A stretch of DNA of 64,000 nucleotides from Oxyruncus cristatus (taxonomy: Eukaryota > Chordata > Aves > Passeriformes > Cotingidae). The stretch's first letter is position 1, and each line of letters begins with the position of its first letter. The position numbers were made by a program, and so were the translations under genes. The stretch spans positions 557,777 to 621,776 of the forward strand of contig VXAY01006167.1 in NCBI GenBank assembly GCA_013399855.1, written 5' to 3'. The notes beneath the pieces are model-generated. The model was not told where the DNA came from. It was given only the letters and a program-made list of their open reading frames with translations, and did no database searches. Below are positions 25,466-37,710 of the stretch, one piece after another.

Positions 25466-27104
25466 ACATCTAGAAAGAAGAGAAGGAAACAGATTGCTGA
25501 AAATATCCAGAAGTCTCAGATGATGCAGCTGATTCTGTCTGAAGGCACACGTATGTACATATACACACAAATAGTGAATAGATCGTGATTGCAAAAACAT
25601 TTCTTTGTTTAAATCCACAGTCTGGAAATTCATCTAATAATTTTATGGATATTTATATCCTTTCTAGCTAGAGATGTGTGTATGTATTTATTTAATAAAC
25701 CAGAGACAATTCATTGTTGCTTTTGTCTATGCAGTGACAATTGTAGTCTTTCAATTTCTTCTCAAGCCATGTGTGGCAGAGAAGACTTCTTGCCTAGAGC
25801 TGTCAGGACAAAACTGTGGACAAAACACACAGTAGAACGCACCCCAAGACCCAGGAAAGGATAAAAACCCAGCACCCCAAGGCATTTAACAAGGAAAGAG
25901 ATGTCAGCCCTTTGGAACTGTGCTTTCTTTACCTTAGAAAAGCTTTGTTGAGGAAGTCTCCAGTGTCATAAAGTGGACTGAAAGCTGCCTCAAACAAGCA
26001 GGAGAAGGTTTGGTCTTTTTTCCCGGGATGGGGATTGGCATAGTTCTGAAAGAAACGGGTTCATCCCATCTGCTTCCACCCCGGTTCAGAGGAGAGGCAA
26101 AGGACAAGGATGCCATGCCCCACTCTTGGCAGTATGATTTACAGCAGACCAGTTTAAACTTCTGCCAGTAAAGCATTTATCCTGCTAGATCATCATGTCT
26201 TCTATCATCGTGTACATGGCTATGCCTATAATCACATGGACATAGCAAGGTAAATATATGTATCCACAGGTTCACATTCTGTGTTCCAGGCCTTTTTAAT
26301 TTTTGTGGAGATTGAGTATCACCATTTTACTGCAATTATTTTTGGGTTGGTTGGGGTTTGTTCTTTGATTCTCTCGTTAGCTCTCTTTAAATACTGAGAA
26401 ATTTCTCAGTGGCACTAACTCCACAGCTCTTGCAACACGCAGCAAGTCTTTGGTTACACTTCAGCTGTCCGGAGACAGCTTAAAAGGACTTTAAAAATCA
26501 CCTCTCTTGCTCTCAGACTTGTTAAAAACTCTGCCTCACGACACATTCGTATCTGAGCCCATCCCAGACTAGGTGATGTTCCTTCCTTCGTGAGAAACTT
26601 TCCCCACCGTGGCCAAAAACCTACGGGAAATGCACATTTTGCACGTACCCCCCAACTTACCTACCAGATATGAATGGGAGTGGCATATGCATGTAATGGA
26701 GACACCAGGATGAGTTACAGGTGCAATGAACTTACTGAGCACATCATCCATTGCCGAATGTCACAAGTTGGTTACCAATAACCTCAACATCTTTGGCAAG
26801 TTCTTCCTAAAAGACAGATTCAAGTTAATTTGCTTTTCAGACTCCAGAAGGAGAAGGCTGGTTTTGTAACTCAGTTGCTCTAGGTGCAGTTCTCTGTCCT
26901 GTGAGACCAATGTGATGTCACTAACTCCAGTTCCCTCATTCGTGAGCTCATGTCCTTGAAGTCCAGAACTTGATGGGATGAAAGGAAGTAAAAAAACCAC
27001 TGCAAATTAAACTCATTACATCAAGAGCAGGAAATCAGCTCTACATTTTGCGCTCAGGGTACATCTTGCCCATACAAGCTTCTGTGAAGACTTCCACAGC
27101 AAAA

Positions 27105-27860
27105 CTAACAGGACAAAGGCAGGAGGCATTTCCTGCACCAAGGGGATTGGCCTCTGCACAGCACTGAGGACTGCGGTTGAGCAATGACATGTTCATACCT
27201 GACAAAGTCATTTTGAGTGCTACCTGAGTCAATCCCATTAGAAAAGCTGAGTTGGAGAGACACAGGAGAAGTCAAGTCTGTTGCTTGAGAGCAAATCTCA
27301 AAGTCCCCTTTTGTGCCAAGAGGCATTGTCAGGAGAGCACAAGGCAGGTTAGGACAGGAGGCTTTCTTGGGGGGCAGAGCACACTGTTTGAGATGCCTGG
27401 TACAGCTAGACTTGTCAAAGCTGTATTCCTGTGCCAAGACCCTGACTGTTGCACCCGAGCCAGAGCCAGAAAGGACTTCCCCCAGTGAAAATATTATAGC
27501 CTTGGCAAGAGGGGACCTTGTCTGGACGTGGGTATGAGTCAATCGTGAGGGTCTTTTGTGTGCATGCACGTACACGTGTGTGTGTGCATTAACAGAGTGT
27601 GCTGTCAGGGACTGATTTTCAATGATGCAAGTCTCCTCTAACTGATAACACTCTAAATAACAGGTGAGTGACTCCTGGCAAGAAGGAGATTGTCTGACCT
27701 CATTGTTTGCCTTTTTTCCCCTCTCTTTGTTCTTCACAAATAAAGGTTTTTTAATAAACTGAAAGGTCCTCCGTTCCTGCCTGATGATAAAATGAAAGGA
27801 ACCAGTGAGGTATGGTGCAACGTGGCAGCAAAAAAAGAGAAGCTCATCAGAAAATAACAA
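27105..27860 (-). other. Anonymous 251-codon open frame, unproven
   Basis: The longest gap-free open frame of the window that is not a transposon. It starts MLFSDELLFFCCHVAPYLTG and ends RKCLLPLSC. The middle (THTHVYVHAHK, LTHTHVQTR) is translated from a degenerate CA/TG repeat, which argues for chance. I recognise no domain, signal peptide or homologue. The window contains hundreds of frames, so a frame this long is uncommon but not impossible at random. I do not call it a gene. Confidence 0.1.
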
Positions 27861-27879
27861 AGGTGCAAGTTAAAGATAA

Positions 27880-28020
27880 GGCAGCTGTCAGAGATTAATC
27901 CTGCTGGCCTGATTGTTTTCTTTAATACCAAGGCCTGCAATAGCAAGCGATAAGTTTGCTGAGTAATTTGGTTTTTGGTGAGGAAATAAAATTCAGGTAG
28001 GCCTCATAATTGATTTCCTT
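27880..28020. promoter_or_regulatory. Candidate conserved non-coding element
   Basis: GAGATTAATCCTGC (OTX/bicoid-like TAATCC), GCCTGATTGTTTTC (SOX-like), AAGCGATAAG (GATA-like) and CTCATAATTGATTTCC occur within 140 bases of repeat-free sequence. Pattern-based only. Confidence 0.2.
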
Positions 28021-28486
28021 TTCTTTAGTTTTCTAAACATTAAACAAAACACACACAAAAAGGAAAAAAAACCCCACCACCTTTGCTTTGACTACACTTT
28101 CTTTTTTTCATATTTGCTCCAAGGCTGTGAGCTTCTCCCAAGCCATATCTGCAGGAAGACAACTGGGAGGGCAAAAGCACCCTCTCCTTTTCCAGCATCC
28201 TCCTGGGAATACTTTTGTTACATCCTAAAGACTATCTGTGTCTCTTGGACAGAATTAATTCTGCCTGTGGTTGACTTCATTTTACTGTCCGAAAAAGTAC
28301 AAATGTGAGGTGGTGGGAAAAGCAAATTTCAAAAGAAACTCAGTTCTGCCTGTCACCTGTGAGTTACAGCGATACCTGGACTTGGCATTGGTCACTGTCT
28401 GCAGAGTGAGAAGTGCAGAAAGGCACTGTGGTCCTCATTGGGCTGGAGAAAAATAGTTACTGTCAAGCCATGGAGGTCATCCCAGA

Positions 28487-28542
28487 GAGTCACTGTCCAG
28501 GGGTCACTGTCTGGGGGTCACTGTCTGGGACTCACTGTAGTG
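28487..28542. repeat. 14-bp minisatellite, four copies
   Basis: Units GAGTCACTGTCCAG, GGGTCACTGTCTGG (twice) and GACTCACTGTAGTG follow one another without spacing. The constant core is TCACTGT. Confidence 0.9.
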
Positions 28543-28849
28543 GCACATTGGGCTTCTTGTCTGATCCCTGCCTCTGGATGTAGAAGAAGGAAGAGCAGCA
28601 AGCAAGAGGGGTTGTGTACCATGTTGTGCTGGTGAAAATCCACTGCTCACACAAACCGTCCTCCCTCGGGAGTACACTCAACCAGGTGTGGGGAGCGTGG
28701 GCACTCCACAGGCAGCAGCAGTTGGAGGAAGCAAGAGGGAAGAGAAATTGAGGGAGAAAAAATCTTTCTAAATCAGGAAGACTTTAACAATGAGGCAGAG
28801 CTGCTCTCAAGTGAAAAGATGATCCTGAGAGAGAGAAGCATGTGAGAGT

Positions 28850-28908
28850 GCATGTATGTGTGTGTGCTGGTGCACGTGTGTGTATGTGTGTGCATGGTGA
28901 GTGTGCAC
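28850..28908. repeat. Degenerate (TG)n tract
   Basis: TGTATGTGTGTGTGCTGGTG and similar words, with many interruptions. A comparable TG tract stands at about 27560-27590. Confidence 0.75.
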
Positions 28909-29767
28909 AGGAGGTAGCAGAACCTTATTTATTGTGACAAAGTGAACAGCTCCTGGGATGCTCATCCAGCAGCTAATTTCTCATCTTACCTATTATGTGA
29001 ATGAGATGGGAAAACAGTTTCCTGTTTTTTACAGATATCACTAACACGAAAGATACAGAATGAATTTCCTTGAAGGCCACGCAGCCAGATCCAGCCACAG
29101 ACTCATTCGTTACAATGGAATGAAATAACACAGTGAGGGACTGCCCATTGATAGGAAGTATGTCTATAAAGCTTTCTGTAGAAGCAAACGTGCTGCCACC
29201 ACCTCGAAAACAAAAGAAGAGCTTGGCACACACTTTCTCCTTGTCCACCGACAGCACACATGCAGGTGCAGGTTTGTGCACCACAGAAGCACACGCAGTT
29301 AAACTTTGACATTTCCCTTATTCAAAACAGGTATTTCTAATGTTGTAATGCAGCATTGGTGCTACATGAAAAGGTTACCCCCAATGAAGGACTTCTTTGC
29401 CTCTAGAGAGTTCCTAAGGGTCTTATACTAGGTGTAAGAACAAGAAGTGATGGGTGCTACGAGCCACCAGCCTCTAGAACCCTGAGTTTAGGGTGAAGCT
29501 TTGGAAATAGTCCCACTTTAGGGTCAAACATAGGGACCAGACCAAATATAATACAGCCAGGCTGGAAATGGGAGAATCTGTAAATACCTTTTAAAGGATA
29601 GACTCATAGGAAAACTAATGCAAAAAAGAACAAATGTCTGTGCATGTCCATAGGCAGTCAGTGGCTGCAGCTACTGTCACACAGGTATGTGACAGAGTGG
29701 AAAGTGAAATTCTGTTACCACTGCCAATTCTGCCTGTTTTGTATCGGTTTTTACCTCTTTACTTTCC

Positions 29768-29784
29768 CCAGCAGAGGGAGCACC
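29768..29784 (+). promoter_or_regulatory. CTCF-like motif
   Basis: CCCAGCAGAGGGAGCAC on the plus strand fits the CTCF core with one weaker position. It lies at the left edge of a small GC-rich patch (29770-29960) containing a few CpGs. Orientation is opposite to the motif at 37219-37236, so the two would face each other. Confidence 0.3.
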
Positions 29785-32700
29785 GGGCCAAAACGCCGAG
29801 AAGCGGCCACTCGTAAAAGGCCGCTTAAAAAGTTCCCTTTGTCTCGCTTCTCCTCCATCAAAGGCACAAACTGGAGTAAGGGGGAAATGGGAGAACCCAG
29901 CCTCCTTGCGGACGGGGCACCTTCTCAAAGGCCACTCCCGTCCTAGCCCCTGGCTGGCGGGAGGACAGGGATGGACATGAAGTGCTGCTTCTGACCGCAT
30001 CAGGGTAGGATGTGCACAGCTGCATTGGTACAGGTACACCTCTGTGCCATGGGCCTTGGACTCAACTCCCAGTGTCTCCCCCCACTTCCCTCCTTTTTAC
30101 GTTGTGACTCTTACCTCTCCTGCTCTTTTATTCCTTGCCCTAGAGGCAGCAGGGTCTTTCTGCCCTTCCTCAGCTTCTTATCTTAAGTGTATCTTCTGAC
30201 TTGCTATAGCTGGAGGAAAAGGGAAAAGTACTTGTCCCCCGCAGTGAGATTAGGGTTTGACCCACGGGACAAGTGATGTACTGAATGTGTCAGGCATCCT
30301 TGCCTGCTGCCTTTCCATTGCTACCAGATGATGAATCCAGATGATGCTCAGCATCAGAGTCTGGGTGAATAAGGAGGTGGGTAAATAACTCAAAAAACGA
30401 AGAGCAAGAAGGAGAAGGGGGAAGTGAGGGAAAAAAAGCCAAAGAAGGTTAAAAGAAATGAGAAGAGACAACTCTAGTACTTTAGTACACTAAAAAGAGA
30501 TGCTCCAGTTACACTGCAGCAAGGCATTAGAGTAGGAGAAATGAAAATAAATTCAGCCTACAGTCCTAATGAAGTAAATTCCAGAGTGGGCTGAGACTTT
30601 AACTGATACAAATGAGGATCATTATCTTCACTCTGCTATCCTGCTCAGCACAGGGCAAAGAGTGCAGAGACAGGAGGGGACAACCAAGGATGAGACAATG
30701 TGACAGTGAGGCAGACCTGCCACCCTGCTGCTGTCCCATGACAAGGTGACTTATGCAAAGAGCCAGTGGCAGTGCTCTCTGTGAGCTGTGCAGGCCATCC
30801 ACAAGCCTCAGTCATCTCGGGATTTTACCCCAGCTCTCAGTCCAGCCAGGAGGAGGGTTTCTGGATGCCAGGCTGGCACGAGGAGTGGTGGGTTTCTGGA
30901 GGGATGGGTTGTGAGCAGCTTTGTGTTGTTCCCGTGTGTGTCCTGACAGGACACTAGCAGTATCAGCCACCTGTGGGAAAGGCTTCTCTGGTTTCAGCTG
31001 TCTTCCTCCCCTGGCAATGCCCACTCAACTGTTGGGGTCGGCACTTTCCACCCTGCAGACTGGGTTGAGGACTGGGAGATAAGAAACAGCAGGTACAAAG
31101 CACAGGCTTCTCACCTGCCTGTGGTGGCTCATTGCTTATCCCCAGGGTGAGTGAGGTGGGCACAGTTTTGATGCTTCCTGCTGTTACACAGGAAAAAAGA
31201 AGCTGTGCGTTGGTGTGAAGCAGAGTGGTACATCTGCTCAGAAAAGCAGGTCCCTGGGAACAAACCTCCGCCCCCATCCTGCTAGTGGGATGCAGACTCC
31301 TCAGTGCAGCCAGAGAGGTCTAAGCTGCCTGCGCCTGCGCGTGGCCCAGCCAGACTCACCTGGGAGCCCACCTCTCCCCACCAGCCATCCATCTCCTCCT
31401 GACAGCAGTGCATGGCTGCTCTCCCGCAGACCTGTGATTTATGTGGTGTAGAACTCGCCATCACCAGAAATTTAAATTACCTCAAGATTTGCCATATTCA
31501 ACATTAAGGCTTGCTGCCCTATCTCCTAACCTTGTCTTCTTCTGATCTCTCCTTCAACTCTTTTCATGCTCCTCTCACAAAGGTACATGGTAATACAGCA
31601 GGACCCCTCTCTTGGTAGTCTCCATCACATATCTACATGCTAATATCTCACATCATATTTAATATTATCATAAATCCCTCTTGTCTTGGCTCAGTCAGAT
31701 AGGACATGTAAGAAGGCAGTGACTTAGTTTCTGAGCATTTACTCCTAATGAAAAGAGCTGGAGCCCAGATAGGTCTGAGAAAATAAAGATAATTTAAGAT
31801 AAATTCACTGTGGCATTAAATCAAACTCTTAACTGGATGTTTCATTTAGGATTTCCCTAAGACACGGGCAAAAGCCTCTCAACCAGACTCAATGGAAACA
31901 TGTAGCTCACGTAAGCATCTCTGCTGCGGGTGCAGGGTAGTGGCAACAGAATTTCTAATGTAAAACTGAAGCCTTTACCATTACTTTTTAATCTTTTTAG
32001 CAATGATCTAATTAAAAAGATAATGCAATGAAATAAAAATGAGTTAGGCACTTTCAACCCAGAATATGTAGGCATGTTGAGATCAGATTTTTAAGTTTTG
32101 AAATGAAATTTGATGATCTAATGTCAAAATGTTTTTAGGTGATTTATTTTAGGTTTTGTACTATTTGTATTACCTAATGGGATAGTTCTAATAATGGATA
32201 TCAAAGAATATGATAACAATGTAATAATTAGCTCCCAAATTAAATAAATGACCAAGTGATCTAGTTCTGAAATGCTACAAGGCAAATTTCCAAAAGTGAA
32301 ATTTCAGAGAAAATATTTAAGCAAACATATTTCTGGTTCAAACAGGGTAGAAATAACACACCCAGTGAACTGAAAACTCCGTTTCAGCCATCTGTGGTGA
32401 AGACTTGTATATGAATACTGCTCCCAAGCAGGCAGGCAGCATGCTTACTTCTCTCCGAGGATTCAGGCTAGCACACATTGGGGTAGGAGGTCCTGTGCCT
32501 GACCTCTCTCAGTTTGGTCTGTTGGGCTACAGGAGGGGGAAACGGGTGAAGGAAGATGAATAAGAGCTCCAGCAATCCACTTGTTAAAACAGTCAGTGTT
32601 TCATTCCACTCCAGTGTGCAGGACTGCAGCGTGCACAGTGTGGCTTTTTTGCATACTAGAAACCCAATCCAGATGCTCATTTTCACCATCATCTCACAGC

Positions 32701-34269
32701 AAATGAGTCATCTTCAATCTAAGCCAGACCTGCAGACAGGGGTTAGGCCAGAGTTCACATGAGGTTTTGTTTGTCTTCATTTCTCTCGGGAAGACCAGAC
32801 CAGGGAGACTTGGATTTGGGTGGCAGGTTTGGTTTTTTACGTCACAACATCTGGGTGGTTGTAATGTGGTTTCCTTGATTGCTTCATAGCTGAGCTAGTG
32901 ACATTTAGAGAAGCACAGTGAAATGTAACTCAGGCTACTACGTCAAGTTAACTCATCTTGCCCTGAAAAACCTTTTATCTTTGTTATGGTCTGAGAAGAA
33001 ACCATTCACAATATTGTTGTTGGAGGTGTATGATCCAAAGCGGTTATGGAAAAGGTGCCAAACCCTTCATACGTGAAGTACACCTCGTATCAGGTCCACA
33101 AGTCTCACAGGTGAGGTGGTATCCCCTTCTTTTCAAAAGCAGTGGCAGCTGCTTTCACTCTTGGCACAGACACCTCCTTAGCACATGCAAGCTCCAGGGC
33201 AGGTAGTATAGAAGTCATACAAAATAGCTTTGAAAAGACTGTAAGAGGTACATCTTCTTTGTCAGAGGAGCTGAGTTATCCACCTCTCTCACCATGCACT
33301 GGTTTCAGTCTGGCTGCTGTGCCAGGAGCGGGCATGAGGATGGCCGTGGCTTCCCCAGAGCTCTTTCCTGAGGGGCTCATTCCACCTCATGAGCCATCCC
33401 AAAATGAGTCTTGCCTAGCAAGTGCTCCTGGAGTAGCTTCCAAGGTGCCATGGCCTTGATTCCCACCATGTTCTGGGAAGCAGCCTGACTTAACCTGGCT
33501 GAAGGTCTGACCCTTGATACTGAATTTCTCTGCTGACCCAAGTGTTCAAACCAAAAAGGTCACAGAAACAAAGATACAAATATCCCAAATATGGTCCTCG
33601 TCTCTTGTATGAGATTTGGTTCCTTTGAATACAATTTTCTTTTTGTTTGAAGTCTGGGAAGAAGATGATTTCAACACAAGGAGTATGCCGAACCAACACC
33701 AAAAGGAGAAGAAAAAATTGAGACTGACTGGTTAAAACCAGAAGGACCCATCATTGCTATTTTATTTATTACAATCTGCATGATTTTAGGGGGGACATGG
33801 CAATTAACAAACATAAAAAGACCAGAACTCTGCCCTGAGGAACTGCTTTAGCTTAAATTAGACAGACCAAGCACAAACAAGTCTGGGTAACAAGAACATC
33901 TAGAATTTAAATAGTAAATATTAAGAAAAAAACAGCTAGTGCTCAAGGCCATAAGTCACCCTTTAATTGACAGCAGTTCAAAGGAATCTTTCCCGGGGTA
34001 AGCCATTTCATAACTGCCTGCTGTGGGTTTCTTCTCTATTCCCTCAAAGCACATGGCTCCAACAACTGCTGGAGATAGGTCTTGGAGCTCAGCGAGCTCA
34101 GCTGAGCCATCTCATCTGATGTCTGACCTCTCCTCTCAACCATCTCCTCTAAGGTCTGACCAGGAAAGATGTGGCTCCCCAAAAGGTGGTACAAAATGGG
34201 AGAGAAAGCCAGTGGAAAAGCCTAGGCAACTGCAAAGTACTGAAGAAAGGGTCAGGGTGGAAAAGCCTG

Positions 34270-34496
34270 AGCCAGTTGTGAGTCAGGCCCTGGACAACGA
34301 CATTGGAAATCTGGATTTGATCCCAGCTTTGACCTTGGACAAGTTCCTCTGTCTCCATTTGCCCTTTTCCACTCCCAAATGTCATATGCCTTCATCACAT
34401 TGTTTACAGAACTCAATGGGGCAGCAATTGGCTCTTCCTATATGCTTGTGCAACACCGCTCACAACAGGATCCTAATCCTCACTCAAGTCTGTTAG
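34270..34496 (+). mobile_element. MIR-like ancient amniote SINE (CORE-SINE)
   Basis: The text GTGAGTCAGGCCCTGG, TGGATTTGATCCCAGCTTTG, ACCTTGGACAAGTTCCTCTG and TCTCCATTTGCCC follows the MIR body and core in order. It is followed by a tail (ACTCAATGGGGCAGC, CTTGTGCAACACCGCTCACA, AGGATCCTAATCCT) like that of amniote MIR families in turtles. An A-rich stretch follows at about 34509-34550. An open frame at 34023-34496 overlaps it and is incidental. The call is by eye; the left border is uncertain. Confidence 0.65.
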
Positions 34497-36430
34497 TGTG
34501 GATCTAACACGAAAAATAAAATTAAAAAAAAAAAAAAGAGAGGTGAAAAAAAAGGTGCAAGTACTTCAAAATCTGTAAAAATGTTCAAAGACTGTAGGGA
34601 GTTCAAATGAACCCCAGCTAAAGGTCTATTTTCCAGTGTCGCTACTAATTATTACAAACAAAACCCAATATCTTAGAAAATTCAAAGCTGGTTTGGAGTG
34701 ATCATCCAATAATGGCTAGGACACATTTATTACCTGGGAACAACAGAGAATTTCACATTAAATACATTTTAATTGGGAAAAAATTACACTTTTGAGGACT
34801 TTTCCCTCCTTTTGGAAAAAATTTGTTATTATTTTTAACAAAATTAGCATCAAAGTTACTTCTGACTGGTTTTACTATCTGGAAAAAAATTCAGTAAATT
34901 AAATATCTCAAGAGTTATCCTGCTAACAAATTTCATTAAAGGATACTATGGCCTATTTTACAAGAAATAGCAGAAGTCCATTCTGGTTCCTGCACAATGA
35001 AAATAACTGTAGAAATTCAAAATTTGATGAAGCTGTTTTCCCAACCTGAGGCCTGCTCTATTTTTCATGCAGTGTTGACAAGAGCTACATGAGAAATTAT
35101 AGTTCCATCATCTATTCAGTCTCTGGCCTCTATAACGATTAGCAAAAGCGCCTGTTTCACTGGTGTTTTCTCGTTAAATAGAAACTCACCCCACAAAAAC
35201 ACAACAGAAACTACCAAGTCATTTCACAACTGACAGGTGGTAACAGCCATCGATACAGCCCTCAGACGGTTTTAGCCAGTGACATGGAGGTAAGAACTGC
35301 TGTATCATGATCAAACTTGGTCGCCTCATCCATCCTTTAAGATTTCCTCTCTGAAATAAAGACACAAAAGAGCTGCAGTCACACAACCCACCAGTAAAGC
35401 CAGCTTATACCCGATGTTTTGCTCTGCCTTGCAATTAATTTCTTAATTAAAAATTAAACTTTAAAAAAAAAGGAAATAGAATTCTCTGTTTCTGCTTCCC
35501 CCTAACTGAATTACCCAGCACACACAAATAGGTGAGCAGCAAGACAAGAACGTTCAAAGGCTCAGTATGATTTCTGAAATCCAGATGAAGCTGTTCTCCA
35601 CCACAGGGAAGATTTCTCAGCATTGCCTTGATGGTTTATAAAATGATTTCTTTCAAAACAAGCAAGCCAGGAAGGCCAAGGTGCATAGTGACAAATAAGA
35701 CCATGTAAGAACGTATCACCGATTGCCTCTGTGTACTATGTTACAGTTCCAGCCTGGCAAGCTACTGACAATTGTAATGGTCACTCAACAGCCTCTTTGG
35801 AAACAATTCATGGCCTTGGTCTAGAGTCTGAGACAGGTAATTTTATCTAACAACAATTCTGGCAGGCTCAAAGCTATGTCAAGCATCCCAGGGGATGGAC
35901 CATGTGAAAATCTTGCATGCAGGTCTGAGGTGCCTCTGTAGAGAAGCAGTGCATGCCCTGCTCCAGTGTGAGGGAAGCTGCACCTGCTGCTGTGCTGGCT
36001 TTGTGCACAGAGGGTTTTCCTTTCCTCCCTAGAACTCCCTGTCCTGCCACTGTCACACCCCCTAAATTCACAGGAGAGGAAAAAGCAAGGCGCCAGACAG
36101 AGGTTAGCTGACCATGAACCCTCAGCCTTGTCCCTCATAAATGTTTGGTCTCCTACATGTAAACTACTCTGAAAAAATATCTCTTCGATATACTAATGTT
36201 TTCTAGTTTCTGATACAGTGACTCTCATCAAGCTGCAGCATTTGAGGAGGGTTTGTATGCAGCACTCAGATATATCATTATCTGGGCTATTCTTCTTGTG
36301 AGGCTTTTTTTTTTTTTTTTCTGCATCGTTGAAAAACCTCCACTGCCTCCTGCCTTGCCTTAATCTTTGGACCACTAATAAAATACAAATGAGGAAGAGC
36401 CCATCATGATGTGGAAATAACAGACAGACA

Positions 36431-36687
36431 CTGATAGGACAAGGGGGAACAGTTTTAAGTTAAATAAGAGGAGATTTGGATTAGATGTTAGGAAGAAATT
36501 CTTTACTCAGAGGGAGGTGAGGCACTGGAACAGGTTACGCAGAGAAACAGTGGGCGCCCCATCCTTAGAAGTGTTCCAGGCCAGGTTGGATGGGGCTCTG
36601 AGCAACCCGGTCTAATGGAACATGTCACTGCCAAGGTCAGGGGGTTTAGAACTAGATGATCTTTAAGGTCCCTTCCAGCCCAAACCA
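36431..36687 (+). mobile_element. CR1 LINE, 3' fragment
   Basis: Plus-strand CR1 3' segment: GATAGGACAAGGGGGAACAG, AGATGTTAGGAAGAAATTC, GTGAGGCACTGGAACAGG, then CTAGATGATCTTTAAGGTCCC and TTCCAGCCCAAACC. It lacks the final octamer repeats and passes directly into an A/C-rich simple repeat, so the tail is lost or replaced. It is non-coding and inactive. Confidence 0.92.
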
Positions 36688-36691
36688 AAGG

Positions 36692-36763
36692 AAGGGAAAA
36701 AGCCCAAAACAAACAAACCGAACAAACAAACAAGAAAACACAAACCAAACAAAAAAAAGCCCC
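36692..36763 (+). repeat. A/C-rich simple repeat, (CAAA)n-like
   Basis: Imperfect AAAC/CAAA units directly follow the truncated CR1 3' end, for example AACAAACAAACC and ACAAACAAACAAG. It could be expanded A-rich sequence at the retrotransposon insertion point. Confidence 0.7.
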
Positions 36764-37078
36764 CCATAAATACAACCTAGGTTTTGCAAAAAGCTTCATA
36801 ACTTGTCTTTGGGGCTGGAGCAGAAAGAAATGCATTTGCCTCAAATGAAGAACTAAATCCATCTATTTGCAAGCTGAAGGATTTTAGCCCATTGGTGCCT
36901 TTTGCTGATACAAAATATAGTGGCATTAGTGGTCAGCAACACTGAGTATGTGTACCTACCTTCTCATCCCTAAACTGCTGGTGAGCTGAAGGTCTGTTCG
37001 GTTTTACTTTTAGGCACAGAAAGGAAATCTTCAGGGTTTATTTTAAACACACCGGAGAGATGAATACTTCTACGTTTC

Positions 37079-37415
37079 CACGTGAGAAAGCAGGAAAGAA
37101 AGGGAAAAGGGTCCCAGCGCTGCGCCCTCGTTTTCGTTTGGCTTTGCAGCCGCGTACGTAAGGAAATCGCTGGTTTCTGGGTTTGGGTTTTAAGCATCGG
37201 ACGCCGAATTCTTGGGGGAGCACTGCCCTCTGCCGGGCCGGGCCGGGCCCGCCGCGGGGGCTGCGCGGGGCAGCGGGACCCGCCGCCCCCCGAGCATCGC
37301 CTCACTGCCCGGAGATAGGGGAGCGGGCTGTGTGTTATTAACCCCGCGACTGAAGGTTTCCCTTTGATGTAGGGCTGAAAGCGAAGGATTTTGCCGAGGC
37401 ATTGATGCCCGGAAG
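37079..37415. promoter_or_regulatory. Orphan CpG island 2
   Basis: About 31 CpGs by hand count in some 330 bases, densest in the GGCCGGGCCGGGCCC and CCGCCGC section at 37230-37300. A CACGTG E-box lies at 37079-37084 and a CTCF-like motif at 37219-37236. The 111-codon minus-strand frame crossing it (36970-37305) has an Arg/Pro/Gly-rich start typical of translated GC-rich DNA and matches nothing I know. The island sits about 14 kb beyond the 3' end of MBOAT1 and its right edge abuts a CR1 insertion. Function is inferred only: promoter of an unknown transcript, enhancer or insulator. Confidence 0.6.
37219..37236 (-). promoter_or_regulatory. CTCF-like motif in CpG island 2
   Basis: On the minus strand CCGGCAGAGGGCAGTGC closely follows the CTCF core (CCASYAGRKGGCRS form). 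The setting in a CpG-rich block in an intergenic interval fits an insulator or boundary. Single-motif prediction only. Confidence 0.4.
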
Positions 37416-37418
37416 AAA

Positions 37419-37710
37419 ATCACAGAACGGCTCGGCTTGGAAGGGACCTTAAAGAACATTCAGTTCCAACCTCCTTGCCATGAGCAGCGACACCACGCAA
37501 CAGAACAAGTTGTTCGAACCCCCATCCAACCTGGCCTCGAACAATTCCAGGGATGGGACCCACAACCTCTGTGGGTAACCTGTTCTTGCGCATCACCGCC
37601 CTCATAGTCAAGACTTTCTTTGTAATATCTAACCTATTCTCTGTGTTTAAAGCCTTTACCCCTTGTCCTATCATCACATGCTTACATAAAAAGGCCCTCT
37701 CCAGCTTTCA
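37419..37710 (-). mobile_element. CR1 LINE, 3' fragment beside a CpG island
   Basis: A minus-strand CR1 end, read on plus as ATCACAGAACGG, TTGGAAGGGACCTTAAAGAA, CATCCAACCTGGCCTCGAAC, GGTAACCTGTTC and TTTACCCCTTGTCCTATCAT. It is 5'-truncated near CCAGCTTTC at 37710. The 3' end begins only a few bases from the edge of the CpG-rich block ending near 37415, so the insertion may have clipped or bounded that island. Confidence 0.9.

Larger units (their letters stand above)
25466..36430. other. Intergenic, no gene seen
   Basis: Mixed composition. It holds the 14-bp minisatellite, TG tracts, a CTCF-like site, the MIR-like SINE at 34270-34496 and a 20-base poly-T near 36307. About 29015-29110 on the minus strand may be another MIR/L2 relic (TTTTTACAGAT and GGCCACGCAGCCAG on plus), too weak to call separately. 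Confidence 0.5.

Noticed and set aside
24903..25633. Long open frames on both strands across 24903-25633
   Set aside because: They are open only because the 368-N gap is read as unknown residues; the flanks are simple repeat translations.
34023..34496. 157-codon plus-strand frame
   Set aside because: Its second half coincides with a MIR-like SINE and the translation has no domain.
36970..37305. 111-codon minus-strand frame over CpG island 2
   Set aside because: Same composition effect; no homology recognised and no splice or transcript evidence.
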